DNA from: Amycolatopsis vastitatis
Lineage (GTDB): Bacteria > Actinomycetota > Actinomycetes > Mycobacteriales > Pseudonocardiaceae
DNA length: 64,000 nucleotides
Reading direction: 5' to 3'
NCBI RefSeq assembly: GCF_002234595.1
Contig: NZ_NMUL01000038.1
Coordinates: 186,001 to 250,000, forward strand
Shown here: positions 7,727 through 15,957 of the stretch, one piece after another
Position numbering within the stretch: position 1 is the stretch's first letter
Layout: each line of letters opens with the position of its first letter
Program-made: the position numbers and the translations under genes
The notes under the pieces: model-generated
The model's input: the letters and a program-made list of their open reading frames with translations, nothing else
Told to the model about the DNA's origin: nothing
Database searches by the model: none

Positions 7727-8772
7727 GCCGGAACGCTCAGCACCTCGGGCACCAAAGTGGACAACTCACCGCCGTGCCACGAATTCGCCGAGAACCGCTC
7801 CTGCGCGATCCCGCGCCAAGGAGCGGTTCCCGCGGTGAGCCCCGCGTCCGCCGTGAGCGTCCCGATTTCCTGTACCGCAACGCCTTCTTCGCGCAACATC
7901 TTCGTGGCCAGCCCGACGTCCTCGGCCCGGACGGCGACGACGAGTCCCCAGTCGCCCCAGGTCTGGGCCAGGTCGAACGGCCGGAGGCCGGCCTGGGCGC
8001 ACACCCGCGCCAGCGGTTCGTCGAGGTCGAACTCCCCGGTGACCGCCGCGCCGAGGCCGTTCGCCTCGCCCAGGGTGCGGACCGTGGCGAACAGGCCGTC
8101 GGAGACGTCCATCGCCGCCCGCGCCAGACCGTTGGCCGCCAGCACCTTTCCCGCCTTCAGCTGAGCCATCGGCCGGCAGGCGCGTTGCCAGATGTCGTCC
8201 CGCTCCGACGCCGGGAGCGTCGCCCGCCCCGTCGCCAGCAGGGCCGCGGCCCAGAGGTAGCCGGGGGAACCGGTCAGCAGCAGGCGGTCCCCGGCGCGGG
8301 CCCCGGACCGCCGCAACCTGCTGCCCGGAACACAGCTGCCGACCGCGGTCGCCGTCAGCTGCGTCGCGGCGCCGTCGCGGAGGTCGCCTCCGACGACCTT
8401 CGTGCCGTGCTCGGCGCAGCAGTCGTCGACGCCGTCGAGCAGCCGCTCGAACTCCCCGACTGTGGTCGCCTTGGGCAGCGTGTAGTTGACGACGAGGCCG
8501 AGCGGCTCGGCGCCGGCGGCGGCCAGGTCGGACAGGTTGATCGTCGCCAGCAGCCAGCCCGCGTGGTACAGGTCCGGTTCGCCGAGGAGGTTGACCACCG
8601 GGGTCGGACAGCTGTCGGTCGTCGCGACGAGCTCGCTCGGCGTGGTGACTGTCGCCAGGAACGCGCTGTCGTCGCCGAAGCCTTCCGTGTCGCCGTATCT
8701 CGGCCGCAGGACGTGTTCCTGGATGCCCCGCTCCCCCAGGTCTCCGAGGTGAAGCTCAGTTGTGCCGGACAT
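7723..8772 (-). CDS. ThiL/PurM-superfamily kinase-like protein
   Basis: 349 residues, AIR-synthase/thiamine-monophosphate-kinase fold. Metal and ATP motifs are present: GFGDDSAF (31-38), INLSDLAAAGAEP (78-90), VVGGD (126-130) and MDVSDGL (221-227). True ThiL phosphorylates thiamine monophosphate with ATP, but the usual STD-x-HF segment is altered (TTDSCPTP at 51-58) and there are no other thiamine genes nearby. As the last gene of an operon with a dCTP-deaminase-like and a cupin gene, it may act on another phosphorylated substrate. Starts 17 bases inside the upstream gene. Family assignment is firm; substrate is open. Confidence 0.82.
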   Translation of the reverse strand: MSGTTELHLGDLGERGIQEHVLRPRYGDTEGFGDDSAFLATVTTPSELVATTDSCPTPVVNLLGEPDLYHAGWLLATINLSDLAAAGAEPLGLVVNYTLPKATTVGEFERLLDGVDDCCAEHGTKVVGGDLRDGAATQLTATAVGSCVPGSRLRRSGARAGDRLLLTGSPGYLWAAALLATGRATLPASERDDIWQRACRPMAQLKAGKVLAANGLARAAMDVSDGLFATVRTLGEANGLGAAVTGEFDLDEPLARVCAQAGLRPFDLAQTWGDWGLVVAVRAEDVGLATKMLREEGVAVQEIGTLTADAGLTAGTAPWRGIAQERFSANSWHGGELSTLVPEVLSVPA

Positions 8773-9388
8773 GATCCGCCAATCGGGACGCGACGACCGC
8801 GTGGTCGCTCGAGTAGTTGTGCGGCATTTCGCCGTAGGGCAGCTCGCTCCCGCTCGAAGCGAACAGCATCAAGTTGCAGATCCGGGTCCCGGGATACAAC
8901 AGCACGGGGTGCCGGAGGTGGTTGACGATCTCCAGCGTGATCACCGCCAGCTTGCCGTGGCCGAAACCCGGGCTCACCTGACCGCACAAGACGACGCTGA
9001 TGCCCAGCCGCGCGTAGTCGCTGGTGCCGTCGACGAGGCCGACGAGATTCTCGGAGAGACCGATCTTCTCCAGGGTAGGGGCCAGCACGACTTCGCCTGG
9101 TTCGACGACGAGCCTGCCGCGCGGATCCGGTTCCTTGCGCACCAGCCCGGGATAGGTCGATCGATCGGCGATGTCGACCGGACCGTGGGTGACCAGGCTG
9201 AACGCCTCGTGCCCGAGCCTCAGGCTGAGCGCGGCCGGGCGGACGAGGGCCGCGTCGAAGGGCTCGATGCGCAGCTCGCCGCTACTATGCGCGCGCCGGA
9301 TGGCCCGGTCGGTCAGCACGCCGCGACGGGCGCGCCACAGCGGGATCCGGCGCTTCTTGACCTGGGGTTCCGGCTGCACCGACGTCAT
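8756..9388 (-). CDS. dCTP-deaminase-like protein (dUTPase superfamily)
   Basis: 210 residues with the trimeric dUTPase/dCTP-deaminase fold. The active-site region GTSDYARLG (121-129) corresponds to the GRSSLARLG loop of Dcd with the second Ser replaced by Asp, and the catalytic Glu is retained in ITLEIVN (E143). VSPGF replaces the usual IDPGW. A basic N-terminal extension of about 20 residues (KKRRIPLWRARRG) is not typical of housekeeping Dcd. ATGA overlap with the upstream cupin gene. It may deaminate dCTP to dUTP, or act on a related nucleotide; the altered loop makes a shifted specificity possible. dCTP depletion is a known anti-phage strategy, but that use here is inference. Confidence 0.85.
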   Translation of the reverse strand: MTSVQPEPQVKKRRIPLWRARRGVLTDRAIRRAHSSGELRIEPFDAALVRPAALSLRLGHEAFSLVTHGPVDIADRSTYPGLVRKEPDPRGRLVVEPGEVVLAPTLEKIGLSENLVGLVDGTSDYARLGISVVLCGQVSPGFGHGKLAVITLEIVNHLRHPVLLYPGTRICNLMLFASSGSELPYGEMPHNYSSDHAVVASRLADHVRHN

Positions 9389-10146
9389 GATGAGACCGCC
9401 CGGTCGAGGCTCGAAAGGACTTCGCTCACGAGTTCTCCGAAATCGGCTTCGGTGAGGTCGAAGTTCGGCTGGTCGTCGCTTTCGCCGGGCGCGCAGTAGA
9501 CGACCGTCGTAGGAGTCCGGCGGGGACCCTGGACCACGACCGTCGCGGTGAGCCCGCCGTCGATCGGCCGCACCGTGTGCACGATCGACGTGCCGCACGC
9601 GTAGACGTCGCCGCCTTGGACGTGCGGGACCGCGCGGCGCTTGAGCCGCACCTCGCCCTCGGCGGTCAGGGCTGCCGGGTTCGCGGGGTCGGCGCCGTAG
9701 CGGTAGCGCCGGAAGGGCTTGCCGCCTTCGGCGGTCTCGGTGAACTCGACCATGTGCATCCCGGTCCCGGCCAACACGTGAGAGGCGAACTCCCAGCGGT
9801 GGCTGTGCGGGTTGGACTCGCCACGCGACGGTGTCTCGCTCTGCGGCCAGACGTGCAGGCGGACGCGGAACTCCGGCTCGGCGCCGGTGTGGAGGACGAT
9901 CTTGGCGAAGCCGTTGGGGTGCCAGTACGAGCGTTTCGCGATCTCGGCCACCGCGGCCGGATCGGCGGCCAGGTCCCGCAGCCAGGCCGCGAACGCGCCG
10001 CGGTCGGCGCGGAGGTACTCGGCCGCCGCTTCGAGCTCGGCCAGGCCGGGACGGGAACCGTTGCCGCCCAACGCTTCCGCGAGCCGCCGCGGGAAGGGGT
10101 GACCGGCCGTGCGCTCGGCGGCGACGGCGGAAAGAGCTGTGCTCAT
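9385..10146 (-). CDS. Cupin-like metal-binding protein
   Basis: 253 residues. The N-terminal about 70 residues are helical; the rest carries cupin features: NPHSHRWEF with H114, H116 and E119 as likely metal ligands, and H190 in SIVHTV as the fourth. This is the arrangement of cysteine-dioxygenase-like and other mononuclear iron cupins. No membrane segment or signal. Second gene of the four-gene operon: it begins 16 bases after the XRE regulator and overlaps the deaminase-like gene by ATGA. The substrate is not evident; with nucleotide-type neighbours an oxidation or binding step on a nucleotide-derived compound is one possibility. Confidence 0.7.
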   Translation of the reverse strand: MSTALSAVAAERTAGHPFPRRLAEALGGNGSRPGLAELEAAAEYLRADRGAFAAWLRDLAADPAAVAEIAKRSYWHPNGFAKIVLHTGAEPEFRVRLHVWPQSETPSRGESNPHSHRWEFASHVLAGTGMHMVEFTETAEGGKPFRRYRYGADPANPAALTAEGEVRLKRRAVPHVQGGDVYACGTSIVHTVRPIDGGLTATVVVQGPRRTPTTVVYCAPGESDDQPNFDLTEADFGELVSEVLSSLDRAVSS

Positions 10147-10161
10147 CGTGCTGGAGCTTCT

Positions 10162-11385
10162 CTATTCTGCGACTGGAGGCGGAAGTAACGGAGGCGCCGC
10201 GAAGGCCAGCGCAGCCGAGCGCAAGGCCGTGACGGCGTCGAGGGTCATCCAGATGGGAAGGTCGCCGCTGCCCCAGGCCCAGAGGCCGCGCCCGGGTTCG
10301 TAGCGTTCCCACAAGGAATTGAGCGCGCGGCCCAACCTGGCCAAGGGCACCTGCGGCGCCTCGGCCAGCGCCTGGAGCACCCAGGCGGACGTGAAGTGCC
10401 TGATCGTGAGCCGTACCTGCGGCAGGCCGTCCGGCTGGGGCAGGGCGAGATCTTCGGACACGCCGTCGTCCGGATGGGTCCGCTCGATGAGCCACCGCGT
10501 GGCCACCTCGACGGCTTCCCGGACGTCTTCGCCGCCGTGCCCGGAGCGCAGCAGCTCGCGCAGCGCCACCACCGCCCGCGCGGTGTGCGCGGTGGACGGC
10601 TCCGGCGCCACCAGCCCCGGCTCCTTCTTCTCGCCCCAGAGCGGGACGTCGCCGAAGTCGAGCCGCGCCGCGAGGAGGTCGTCCGTGAGGCGCCGGGTCA
10701 GCGGGGCGTCCGGCCGGAGCCGGACCGACGTGCGCAACGCGGCCGAGAGCAGGAACGGCCGCGTCCGGCTGTAGTCGTCGAGCGAGTGCTCGAGGTGGTC
10801 CAGCCCTTCCTCGGCCGAGAGGACGGTGCTGGCCTGGAACAGCGCGTCCACCACCGCCGCCGTGACCTCGGGGCGGCGGCCTCCGGACCGGCCCTGCCAG
10901 CCGAACTCCGAACGCTTGGCGTAGAGGTCTTCCACGACCGGATGTAGGTCGATGTAGGGCTCGCCTGCCACGACCATCGCGGAGATGCCGTAGGCGGTGG
11001 CCAGCGTCGTGTGCTTGCCCCGCTTCTGGAGGTTGTGCCGCCAGCCGACCGCGCGACCGCTCCCGTCGCGGATCAGCTCACTGGCGAGACTCTGGCCCGC
11101 CCGCCGGAAGACTTCGAGCAGGGAGCCGCCGGTGGACAGGGCCCCGCCGGCCACCGGCGCGGGCGACCGGGCCGCTTCGGTCAGCTCGACCAGCGCATTC
11201 GCCGCCCGGAAGTGGTCGTCGAGCAGCCGGGCGTTCTCCGCCGACGGCAGGTAACGCCCGGTCTCCCACTGGGTCAGGTTCGCCCGGCTCACACCGACGA
11301 TCCGGGCCACGTCGGCCTGGGTCTGCCCGGCCGCTTTGCGCAGCCTGCGCAGCTCCGCCCCGACCAGTTCAGCCTCTGTTACCAC
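10162..11385 (-). CDS. XRE regulator fused to an alpha/alpha-barrel (prenyltransferase-repeat-like) domain
   Basis: 407 residues, GTG start. Residues about 7-60 form a Cro/CI helix-turn-helix (QTQADVARIVGVSRANLTQW). The remaining about 330 residues are helical, with repeated motifs such as ATAYGISAMVVAGEPY, HFTSAWVLQALAEA and MTLDAVTALRSAALAF. These resemble the alpha/alpha-barrel of squalene-cyclase/prenyltransferase repeats, probably used as a ligand sensor. It heads the operon with cupin, deaminase-like and ThiL-like genes. A palindromic element 38 bases upstream (11423-11454) is a candidate operator. Whether the barrel keeps enzyme activity is unclear. Confidence 0.75.
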   Translation of the reverse strand: MVTEAELVGAELRRLRKAAGQTQADVARIVGVSRANLTQWETGRYLPSAENARLLDDHFRAANALVELTEAARSPAPVAGGALSTGGSLLEVFRRAGQSLASELIRDGSGRAVGWRHNLQKRGKHTTLATAYGISAMVVAGEPYIDLHPVVEDLYAKRSEFGWQGRSGGRRPEVTAAVVDALFQASTVLSAEEGLDHLEHSLDDYSRTRPFLLSAALRTSVRLRPDAPLTRRLTDDLLAARLDFGDVPLWGEKKEPGLVAPEPSTAHTARAVVALRELLRSGHGGEDVREAVEVATRWLIERTHPDDGVSEDLALPQPDGLPQVRLTIRHFTSAWVLQALAEAPQVPLARLGRALNSLWERYEPGRGLWAWGSGDLPIWMTLDAVTALRSAALAFAAPPLLPPPVAE

Positions 11386-11422
11386 ATCAAGACCTGCCGA
11401 TTCCGCCTTGGCCGAATACTAT

Positions 11423-11454
11423 GTAGGTAGGCGCTTCGCGCCGACCTTACCTAC
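11423..11454. promoter_or_regulatory. Inverted repeat, candidate operator of the four-gene operon
   Basis: GTAGGTA (11423-11429) and TACCTAC (11448-11454) are perfect inverted arms enclosing an inner GGCGC-TTC-GCGCC hairpin (11430-11442). It lies in the divergent gap between the XRE gene and the plus-strand zinc-finger/membrane-protein pair, so it could control both. A further TACCTAC occurs at 11729-11735 inside the next gene. Confidence 0.5.
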
Positions 11455-11717
11455 CCAGTAGGCGAGTGTAGGAGGTGACAATATGTGGACACGGAACGCA
11501 GCCTATCCCACCCCCCTCGCTCTGCGGTTGCGAACTCGCCGCGACTCGCCCGAACGGGTTGGATCCGCAGCTCGCGCGCCCCCTGTTCGGCCGAGTAGCC
11601 ACGACCACGCGCGCCTGGGGCACTACCCAACGTGTCCGGCGGCTTCCCCGAGCCGCCCGCGGGCCCCCTCCCGAGTGGGCGCCTTCCGAGTCCGTGCGTT
11701 CTTCCGGGGGTGTCACG
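11455..11717. other. Divergent intergenic stretch with a possible leader ORF
   Basis: About 260 bases with no convincing gene. GGAGG (11471-11475) is an excellent ribosome site for ATG 11483, which opens a 117-codon frame, but the product is Arg/Pro-rich, has no recognisable motif and overlaps the zinc-finger gene in another frame. It may be a leader peptide or a decayed gene. Confidence 0.35.
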
Positions 11718-12038
11718 ATGGATCACAACTTACCTACGTCCGGCCAACGCGGTTGGTTCGATCGTTTGCTGGACCGACTCGGCGAGTGGCTCTTCGCCGC
11801 CGAGGAAGACGCCCGGGCCCAAGCCCGCGGCCTTGAGGTCCGCCGCGGGCCCCGCGGCACCCGCACCTATCGCGATCCCCGCTGGGACACCGTCCACGCC
11901 TGCAGTTCCTGCGGCGGCCACGGGCTCAGCCTCACCGACGGCGCGGCCTGCCCGGCCTGCGCCGGTACCGGAGTCGTCCGATCGACGCCCGCGGCCGCCG
12001 TCCCGGTCGCCGACGGCAGGAAAGGAGCACGGACATGA
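11718..12038 (+). CDS. Small DnaJ-type zinc-knuckle protein
   Basis: 106 residues. The C-terminal half has two CxxCxGxG-type knuckles, CSSCGGHG and CPACAGTG, as in the DnaJ cysteine-rich domain, probably binding one zinc. The N-terminal half is amphipathic (RLLDRLGEWLF). The start at 11718 follows GGGGGTG; the frame is open upstream to 11475 but that part is low-complexity. Its stop overlaps the start of the membrane-protein gene (ATGA), so the two are coupled. Small knuckle proteins accompany transfer genes of actinomycete integrative elements; the role is not known. Confidence 0.6.
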   Translation: MDHNLPTSGQRGWFDRLLDRLGEWLFAAEEDARAQARGLEVRRGPRGTRTYRDPRWDTVHACSSCGGHGLSLTDGAACPACAGTGVVRSTPAAAVPVADGRKGART

Positions 12039-12619
12039 CCCGCAGGCGGACCCCCGACCACCAGATCACCGAACTGGCCCGGCAGCTGACCCACGTCAAG
12101 CGGCCCAACCCGGTGCTGTGGCTCTACCACTGGCGTTACGAGATCCTCGCCGCGACGCTCCTGCCCTACGCCCTGGTGAACCTCGTGCTGTGGCTCGGGC
12201 CGATCTGGTCGGTCGTCGCGTTCATCTCGGCGTTCAACTGGGTCTTCTACTGGCGCGCCGCCCGCCGGCACGTCCGTGGCCGGCTGCGCGCGATCGTGGT
12301 GCAGCACCGGCTCCGCACGGGTTTCGCGGGCGCCCGGATCTGCACGATGGACGGCCGCCGCCCGGCGATCCTGTGGACCCGCCCGGTCGACGGCGACATC
12401 GTGGTCTCGCTGTTCTGCCCGGCGGGCATCGGGTTCGAGCAGATCCACGCCCGCCGTGACCTGCTCGCCGCGGCGTGCTTCGCCACGGAGGTCTACGCCG
12501 ACCGCCACCCGAAGTACGCCTCGTTCGTCACGCTGACCGTCTGCACCACGCCGGCCCGGCACGAGCCCGGCCGGGCCGCGTCGCCCGGTGAGGTCGTGCC
12601 GTTGCGGGCGCACAGCTGA
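12035..12619 (+). CDS. TraB/FtsK N-terminus-like membrane protein lacking ATPase, copy 2
   Basis: 194 residues. Motif LYHWRYEILAATLLPYALV, two membrane helices (about residues 38-75), then a soluble domain with GDIVVSLFCPAGIGFEQIHAR and VYADRHPKYASFVTLT, ending VPLRAHS exactly like copy 1 (7217-7726). The AAAGGAGCACGGAC ribosome region before the ATG is also shared with copy 1. The order of a short hydrophilic segment, helices and an alpha/beta domain recalls the start of TraB/FtsK DNA translocases; the Walker ATPase part is absent, so it cannot be a motor itself. Probably a relic or an accessory membrane component. Confidence 0.65.
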   Translation: MTRRRTPDHQITELARQLTHVKRPNPVLWLYHWRYEILAATLLPYALVNLVLWLGPIWSVVAFISAFNWVFYWRAARRHVRGRLRAIVVQHRLRTGFAGARICTMDGRRPAILWTRPVDGDIVVSLFCPAGIGFEQIHARRDLLAAACFATEVYADRHPKYASFVTLTVCTTPARHEPGRAASPGEVVPLRAHS

Positions 12620-12724
12620 GGTTTCCGGGCCCGGCGTCCACCTGGTGGGCCCGGGGCCCGGCACACAGCAAGTGCACAGAGAGATCACACGGTCACCAAA
12701 GCGGCGCCCGCGACGGTAGACGGC

Positions 12725-13981
12725 ATGACAGCCACCGCCTCCGCATCGCGGCCCGGGACCGTCCCGGTCGATCTGGCCGGCCCGCGGCCGGTTCTCGACG
12801 TCGTCATCCCGGTCTACAACGAAGAGACCGACCTCGAACCGTGCATCCGCCGGCTGCACGACCACCTGGCCGAGCACGTCTCCTACCCGTACCGGATCAC
12901 CGTCGCCGACAACGCGAGCACCGACGCGACGCTGCAGGTGGCCGAAAGACTCGCCCGGGAGTTCCCCGAGGTGGCCGTCCACCACCTCGACGAGAAGGGC
13001 CGTGGCCGCGCGCTCAACGCCGTCTGGCAGGCCTCCGACGCCGCCGTGCTCGCCTACATGGACGTCGATCTCTCCACCGATCTCGCCGCGCTCGGGCCGC
13101 TCGTCGCGCCGCTGCTGTCCGGGCACTCCGATCTCGCCATCGGCAGCAGGCTCGCCCGGGGGGCGCGAGTGGTGCGTGGCCCGAAGCGCGAGTTCATCTC
13201 CCGCTGCTACAACCTGATCCTCCGCTCGACGCTCGCCGCGAAGTTCAGTGACGCGCAATGCGGCTTCAAGGCCATCCGCGCCGACGTCGCGCGCGAGCTG
13301 CTGCCGCACGTCGAGGACACCGGCTGGTTCTTCGACACCGAACTGCTCGTCCTGGCGCAACGGGCCGGGCTGCGGATCCACGAGGTGCCGGTCGACTGGG
13401 TCGACGATCCGAACTCTTCGGTCAACATCGTCAAGACGGCGACCGCGGACCTCAAGGGCATCGCGCGCGTCACCAAGGCGACGTTCACCGGGGAGATCCC
13501 CATCAGCAGGCTGCGCGAACAGCTCGGCAGGCAGCCGATCGGCGTCGAGGCGCCCGGCGTGCCGCCGCGGCTGGTGACGCAGCTGGTGCGGTTCGCCGCC
13601 ATCGGCGTCAGCAGCACGCTCGCCTACCTTCTGCTGTTCCTGCTGCTGCGGACCGCCGTCGGCGCGCAGCCGGCGAACTTCGCCGCGCTGCTGGTGACCG
13701 CGGTCGGGAACACCGCGCTGAACCGGCGGCTGACGTTCGGCATCCGCGGCCGCGCCGGCGCCGGGCGGCACCAGTTCGAAGGGCTGCTCGTCTTCGGCCT
13801 CGGGCTCGCGCTCACCAGCGGGTCGCTCGCCCTGCTCAACGGCTCCACCACCCCCGGCCTCGTCCTGGAGATCACCGTGCTGGTGCTGGCGAACCTCGCC
13901 GCCACGGTGCTCCGGTTCCTGCTCCTGCGCGGCTGGGTGTTCAACCCCCGCCGCCAGGCCACCACCCAGAAGGAGTACTGA
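12725..13981 (+). CDS. GT2 dolichyl-phosphate-sugar synthase-like domain fused to GtrA membrane domain
   Basis: 418 residues. The N-terminal GT2 domain (about 20-260) has VVIPVYNEE, the DNASTD nucleotide site, YMDVDLSTD as the metal DxD region and GWFFDTELL; this class moves a sugar from a nucleotide donor to polyprenyl phosphate. The C-terminal about 135 residues form a four-helix GtrA-type domain, thought to help flip the lipid-linked sugar. It overlaps the following GT39 gene by one base (TGATG). Together they would make, flip and use a polyprenyl-P-sugar. A 105-base gap upstream contains CACA-rich sequence that may hold the promoter. Confidence 0.9.
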   Translation: MTATASASRPGTVPVDLAGPRPVLDVVIPVYNEETDLEPCIRRLHDHLAEHVSYPYRITVADNASTDATLQVAERLAREFPEVAVHHLDEKGRGRALNAVWQASDAAVLAYMDVDLSTDLAALGPLVAPLLSGHSDLAIGSRLARGARVVRGPKREFISRCYNLILRSTLAAKFSDAQCGFKAIRADVARELLPHVEDTGWFFDTELLVLAQRAGLRIHEVPVDWVDDPNSSVNIVKTATADLKGIARVTKATFTGEIPISRLREQLGRQPIGVEAPGVPPRLVTQLVRFAAIGVSSTLAYLLLFLLLRTAVGAQPANFAALLVTAVGNTALNRRLTFGIRGRAGAGRHQFEGLLVFGLGLALTSGSLALLNGSTTPGLVLEITVLVLANLAATVLRFLLLRGWVFNPRRQATTQKEY

Positions 13982-15819
13982 TGACCACCGTCCTGCCCGC
14001 CCCGGTTTCCGAACCCCGGCACCGCGAGGATTCCGGTGCGCACGCGCCACCGCGCTGGGTCCGCCCGGCCGCGTTCGGGCTGCTTGCCGCGACCGCCGTG
14101 CTGTACTTCTGGAACCTCACCGCGTCCGGCTACGGCAACTCGTTCTACGCCGCCGCCGTGCAGTCCGGGACGCAGAGCTGGAAGGCCTGGCTGTTCGGGT
14201 CGCTCGACTCGGGCAACGTGCTGACCGTCGACAAACCGCCCGCGGCACTGTGGGTCGGCACGGCCTTCGCGCGGATCTTCGGGTTCTCCAGCTTCACCGT
14301 GCTGGCACCGCAGGCGCTGATGGGCGTGGCGTCCGTCGGGATCCTGTACCTCACGGTGAAACGGACCGCCGGCCCGGTCGCGGGGCTGATGGCGGGCGCG
14401 ATGCTGGCGGTGACGCCGGTCGCGGCGCTGATGTTCCGCTTCAACAACCCGGACGCGCTGCTGGTGCTGCTCATGGTCGCGGGCGCCTACTTCGTCGTGC
14501 GCGCCACGGAAAAGGCGAGCCCGCGCTGGCTGGCGCTCGCCGGGGTCGCGATCGGGTTCGGCTTCCTGACGAAGATGATGCAGGCGTTCCTCGTGCTGCC
14601 GGCGTTCGGCCTCGTGTACCTGATCGCCGCGCCGACGTCATGGGGCAAGCGGCTGCTGCACCTCGGCGGCGCGGTCGTCGCGCTGGTCGTCTCGGCGGGC
14701 TGGTACATCGCGCTGGTCGACCTGTGGCCGACGTCGTCGCGGCCGTACATCGGCGGGTCCGAAGGGGACAGTCTGCTCGAACTCGCGTTGGGCTACAACG
14801 GTTTGGGCCGCATCTTCGGCGGCGGTGAGGGCGACGGCCCCGGCGGTGGCGGGGGCGGCGGGAACACCGGCTTCGGCGGTGCGTCCGGGCTGTTCCGGAT
14901 GTTCGGCTCGAGCTTCGGCACGGAGGTCTCGTGGCTGCTGCCCGCCGCGCTGATCGGCCTGGTCGCCGGCCTGTGGTTCACTCGCCGGGCGCCGCGGACG
15001 GACCGGATGCGCCTGGCGCTGGTCCTGTGGGGCGGCTGGCTGGTCGTCACCGCGCTGGTGTTCAGCTTCATGAGCGGCATCGTGCACCCGTACTACTCGG
15101 TGGCGCTGGCGCCGGCGATCGCCGCGCTGGTCGCGATTTCCGGCCGTGCGCTCTGGCAGGGCCGGGCGAACCTCGCGCCGCGGGCGGCGCTGGCCGGGAT
15201 GGTCGTGGCGACGGCGGTGTGGTCGTTCATCCTGCTCGACCGGACGCCGGAGTGGTTCCCGGCGCTGCGCTGGATCGTCGCGGTGCTCGGTGTGCTGGCC
15301 GGGACGGTGCTGGTGATGGGCGTGCCTTCGCTCCGGCGCGCCGCGACGGTCGTGGCGGCCGCGGTGGTCTTGACGATCGGCGTGTCGTCCGCGGCCTACG
15401 GCGTCGAGACGGCGTCGGTGGCGCACAGCGGGTCGATCCCGACCTCGGGGCCGACGTCGAGCGCCATGGGTGGCTTCGGCGGCTCCGGGGACGACTCCTC
15501 GTCGAGCGAGATCGGCTCCCTGCTGGCGAAGACGACGACGAAGTGGGCGGCGGCGACGTCGGGTTCGCAGAGCGCGGCTTCGCTGGAGCTGGCGAGCGGC
15601 AAGGCGGTGATCGGCATCGGCGGCTGGAGCGGTTCGGACCCGGCACCGACGCTGGACGAGTTCAAGGCGTACGTCGCGGCGGGCGAGGTCAAGTACTTCG
15701 TCGAGGGCGGCCGAGGAGGTGGCCCGGGCGGCGGTTCGTCGGAGATCACGGAGTGGGTGACGGCGAACTTCACCGCCACCACGGTCGACGGCCAGACGGT
15801 CTACGACCTGCAGAGCTGA
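13981..15819 (+). CDS. GT39-family membrane glycosyltransferase, second copy
   Basis: 612 residues, strongly similar along its length to the product of 1693-3630, including VDKPPAALWVG, MFRFNNPDALLVLLMV and the Gly-rich segment near residue 280. At least ten membrane helices and a C-terminal extracytoplasmic domain ending in YDLQS. It should use the polyprenyl-P-sugar made by the preceding GT2-GtrA protein to glycosylate an external acceptor. The start is the ATG at 13981, which overlaps the previous stop; the frame is open far upstream but only as a shadow of the GT2 gene. A strong hairpin terminator follows at 15827-15854. Confidence 0.9.
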   Translation: MTTVLPAPVSEPRHREDSGAHAPPRWVRPAAFGLLAATAVLYFWNLTASGYGNSFYAAAVQSGTQSWKAWLFGSLDSGNVLTVDKPPAALWVGTAFARIFGFSSFTVLAPQALMGVASVGILYLTVKRTAGPVAGLMAGAMLAVTPVAALMFRFNNPDALLVLLMVAGAYFVVRATEKASPRWLALAGVAIGFGFLTKMMQAFLVLPAFGLVYLIAAPTSWGKRLLHLGGAVVALVVSAGWYIALVDLWPTSSRPYIGGSEGDSLLELALGYNGLGRIFGGGEGDGPGGGGGGGNTGFGGASGLFRMFGSSFGTEVSWLLPAALIGLVAGLWFTRRAPRTDRMRLALVLWGGWLVVTALVFSFMSGIVHPYYSVALAPAIAALVAISGRALWQGRANLAPRAALAGMVVATAVWSFILLDRTPEWFPALRWIVAVLGVLAGTVLVMGVPSLRRAATVVAAAVVLTIGVSSAAYGVETASVAHSGSIPTSGPTSSAMGGFGGSGDDSSSSEIGSLLAKTTTKWAAATSGSQSAASLELASGKAVIGIGGWSGSDPAPTLDEFKAYVAAGEVKYFVEGGRGGGPGGGSSEITEWVTANFTATTVDGQTVYDLQS

Positions 15820-15826
15820 CGGCCGG

Positions 15827-15854
15827 TGCCCGGGCTTCCCCCGAAGTCCGGGCA
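15827..15854 (+). terminator. Hairpin terminator after the GT39 gene
   Basis: A 12-base stem (15827-15838 against 15843-15854, one G-T wobble) with a CCCC loop begins 8 bases after the GT39 stop. No U-tract, as usual in high-GC actinomycetes. Confidence 0.7.
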
Positions 15855-15957
15855 TCAGCCGGTGGTGACCGAGGGGTCTTTACAGAGAAAGTATAGAAAT
15901 CTTCCGTACCTTGGCGAGCGAACGGCGGCAGGGGGCCGCCGCGCCAGGGGGTGCACC

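Noticed and set aside
11483..11836. 117-codon frame with strong ribosome site
   Set aside because: Product is Arg/Pro-rich, lacks any motif and overlaps the zinc-knuckle gene; kept only as a possible leader.
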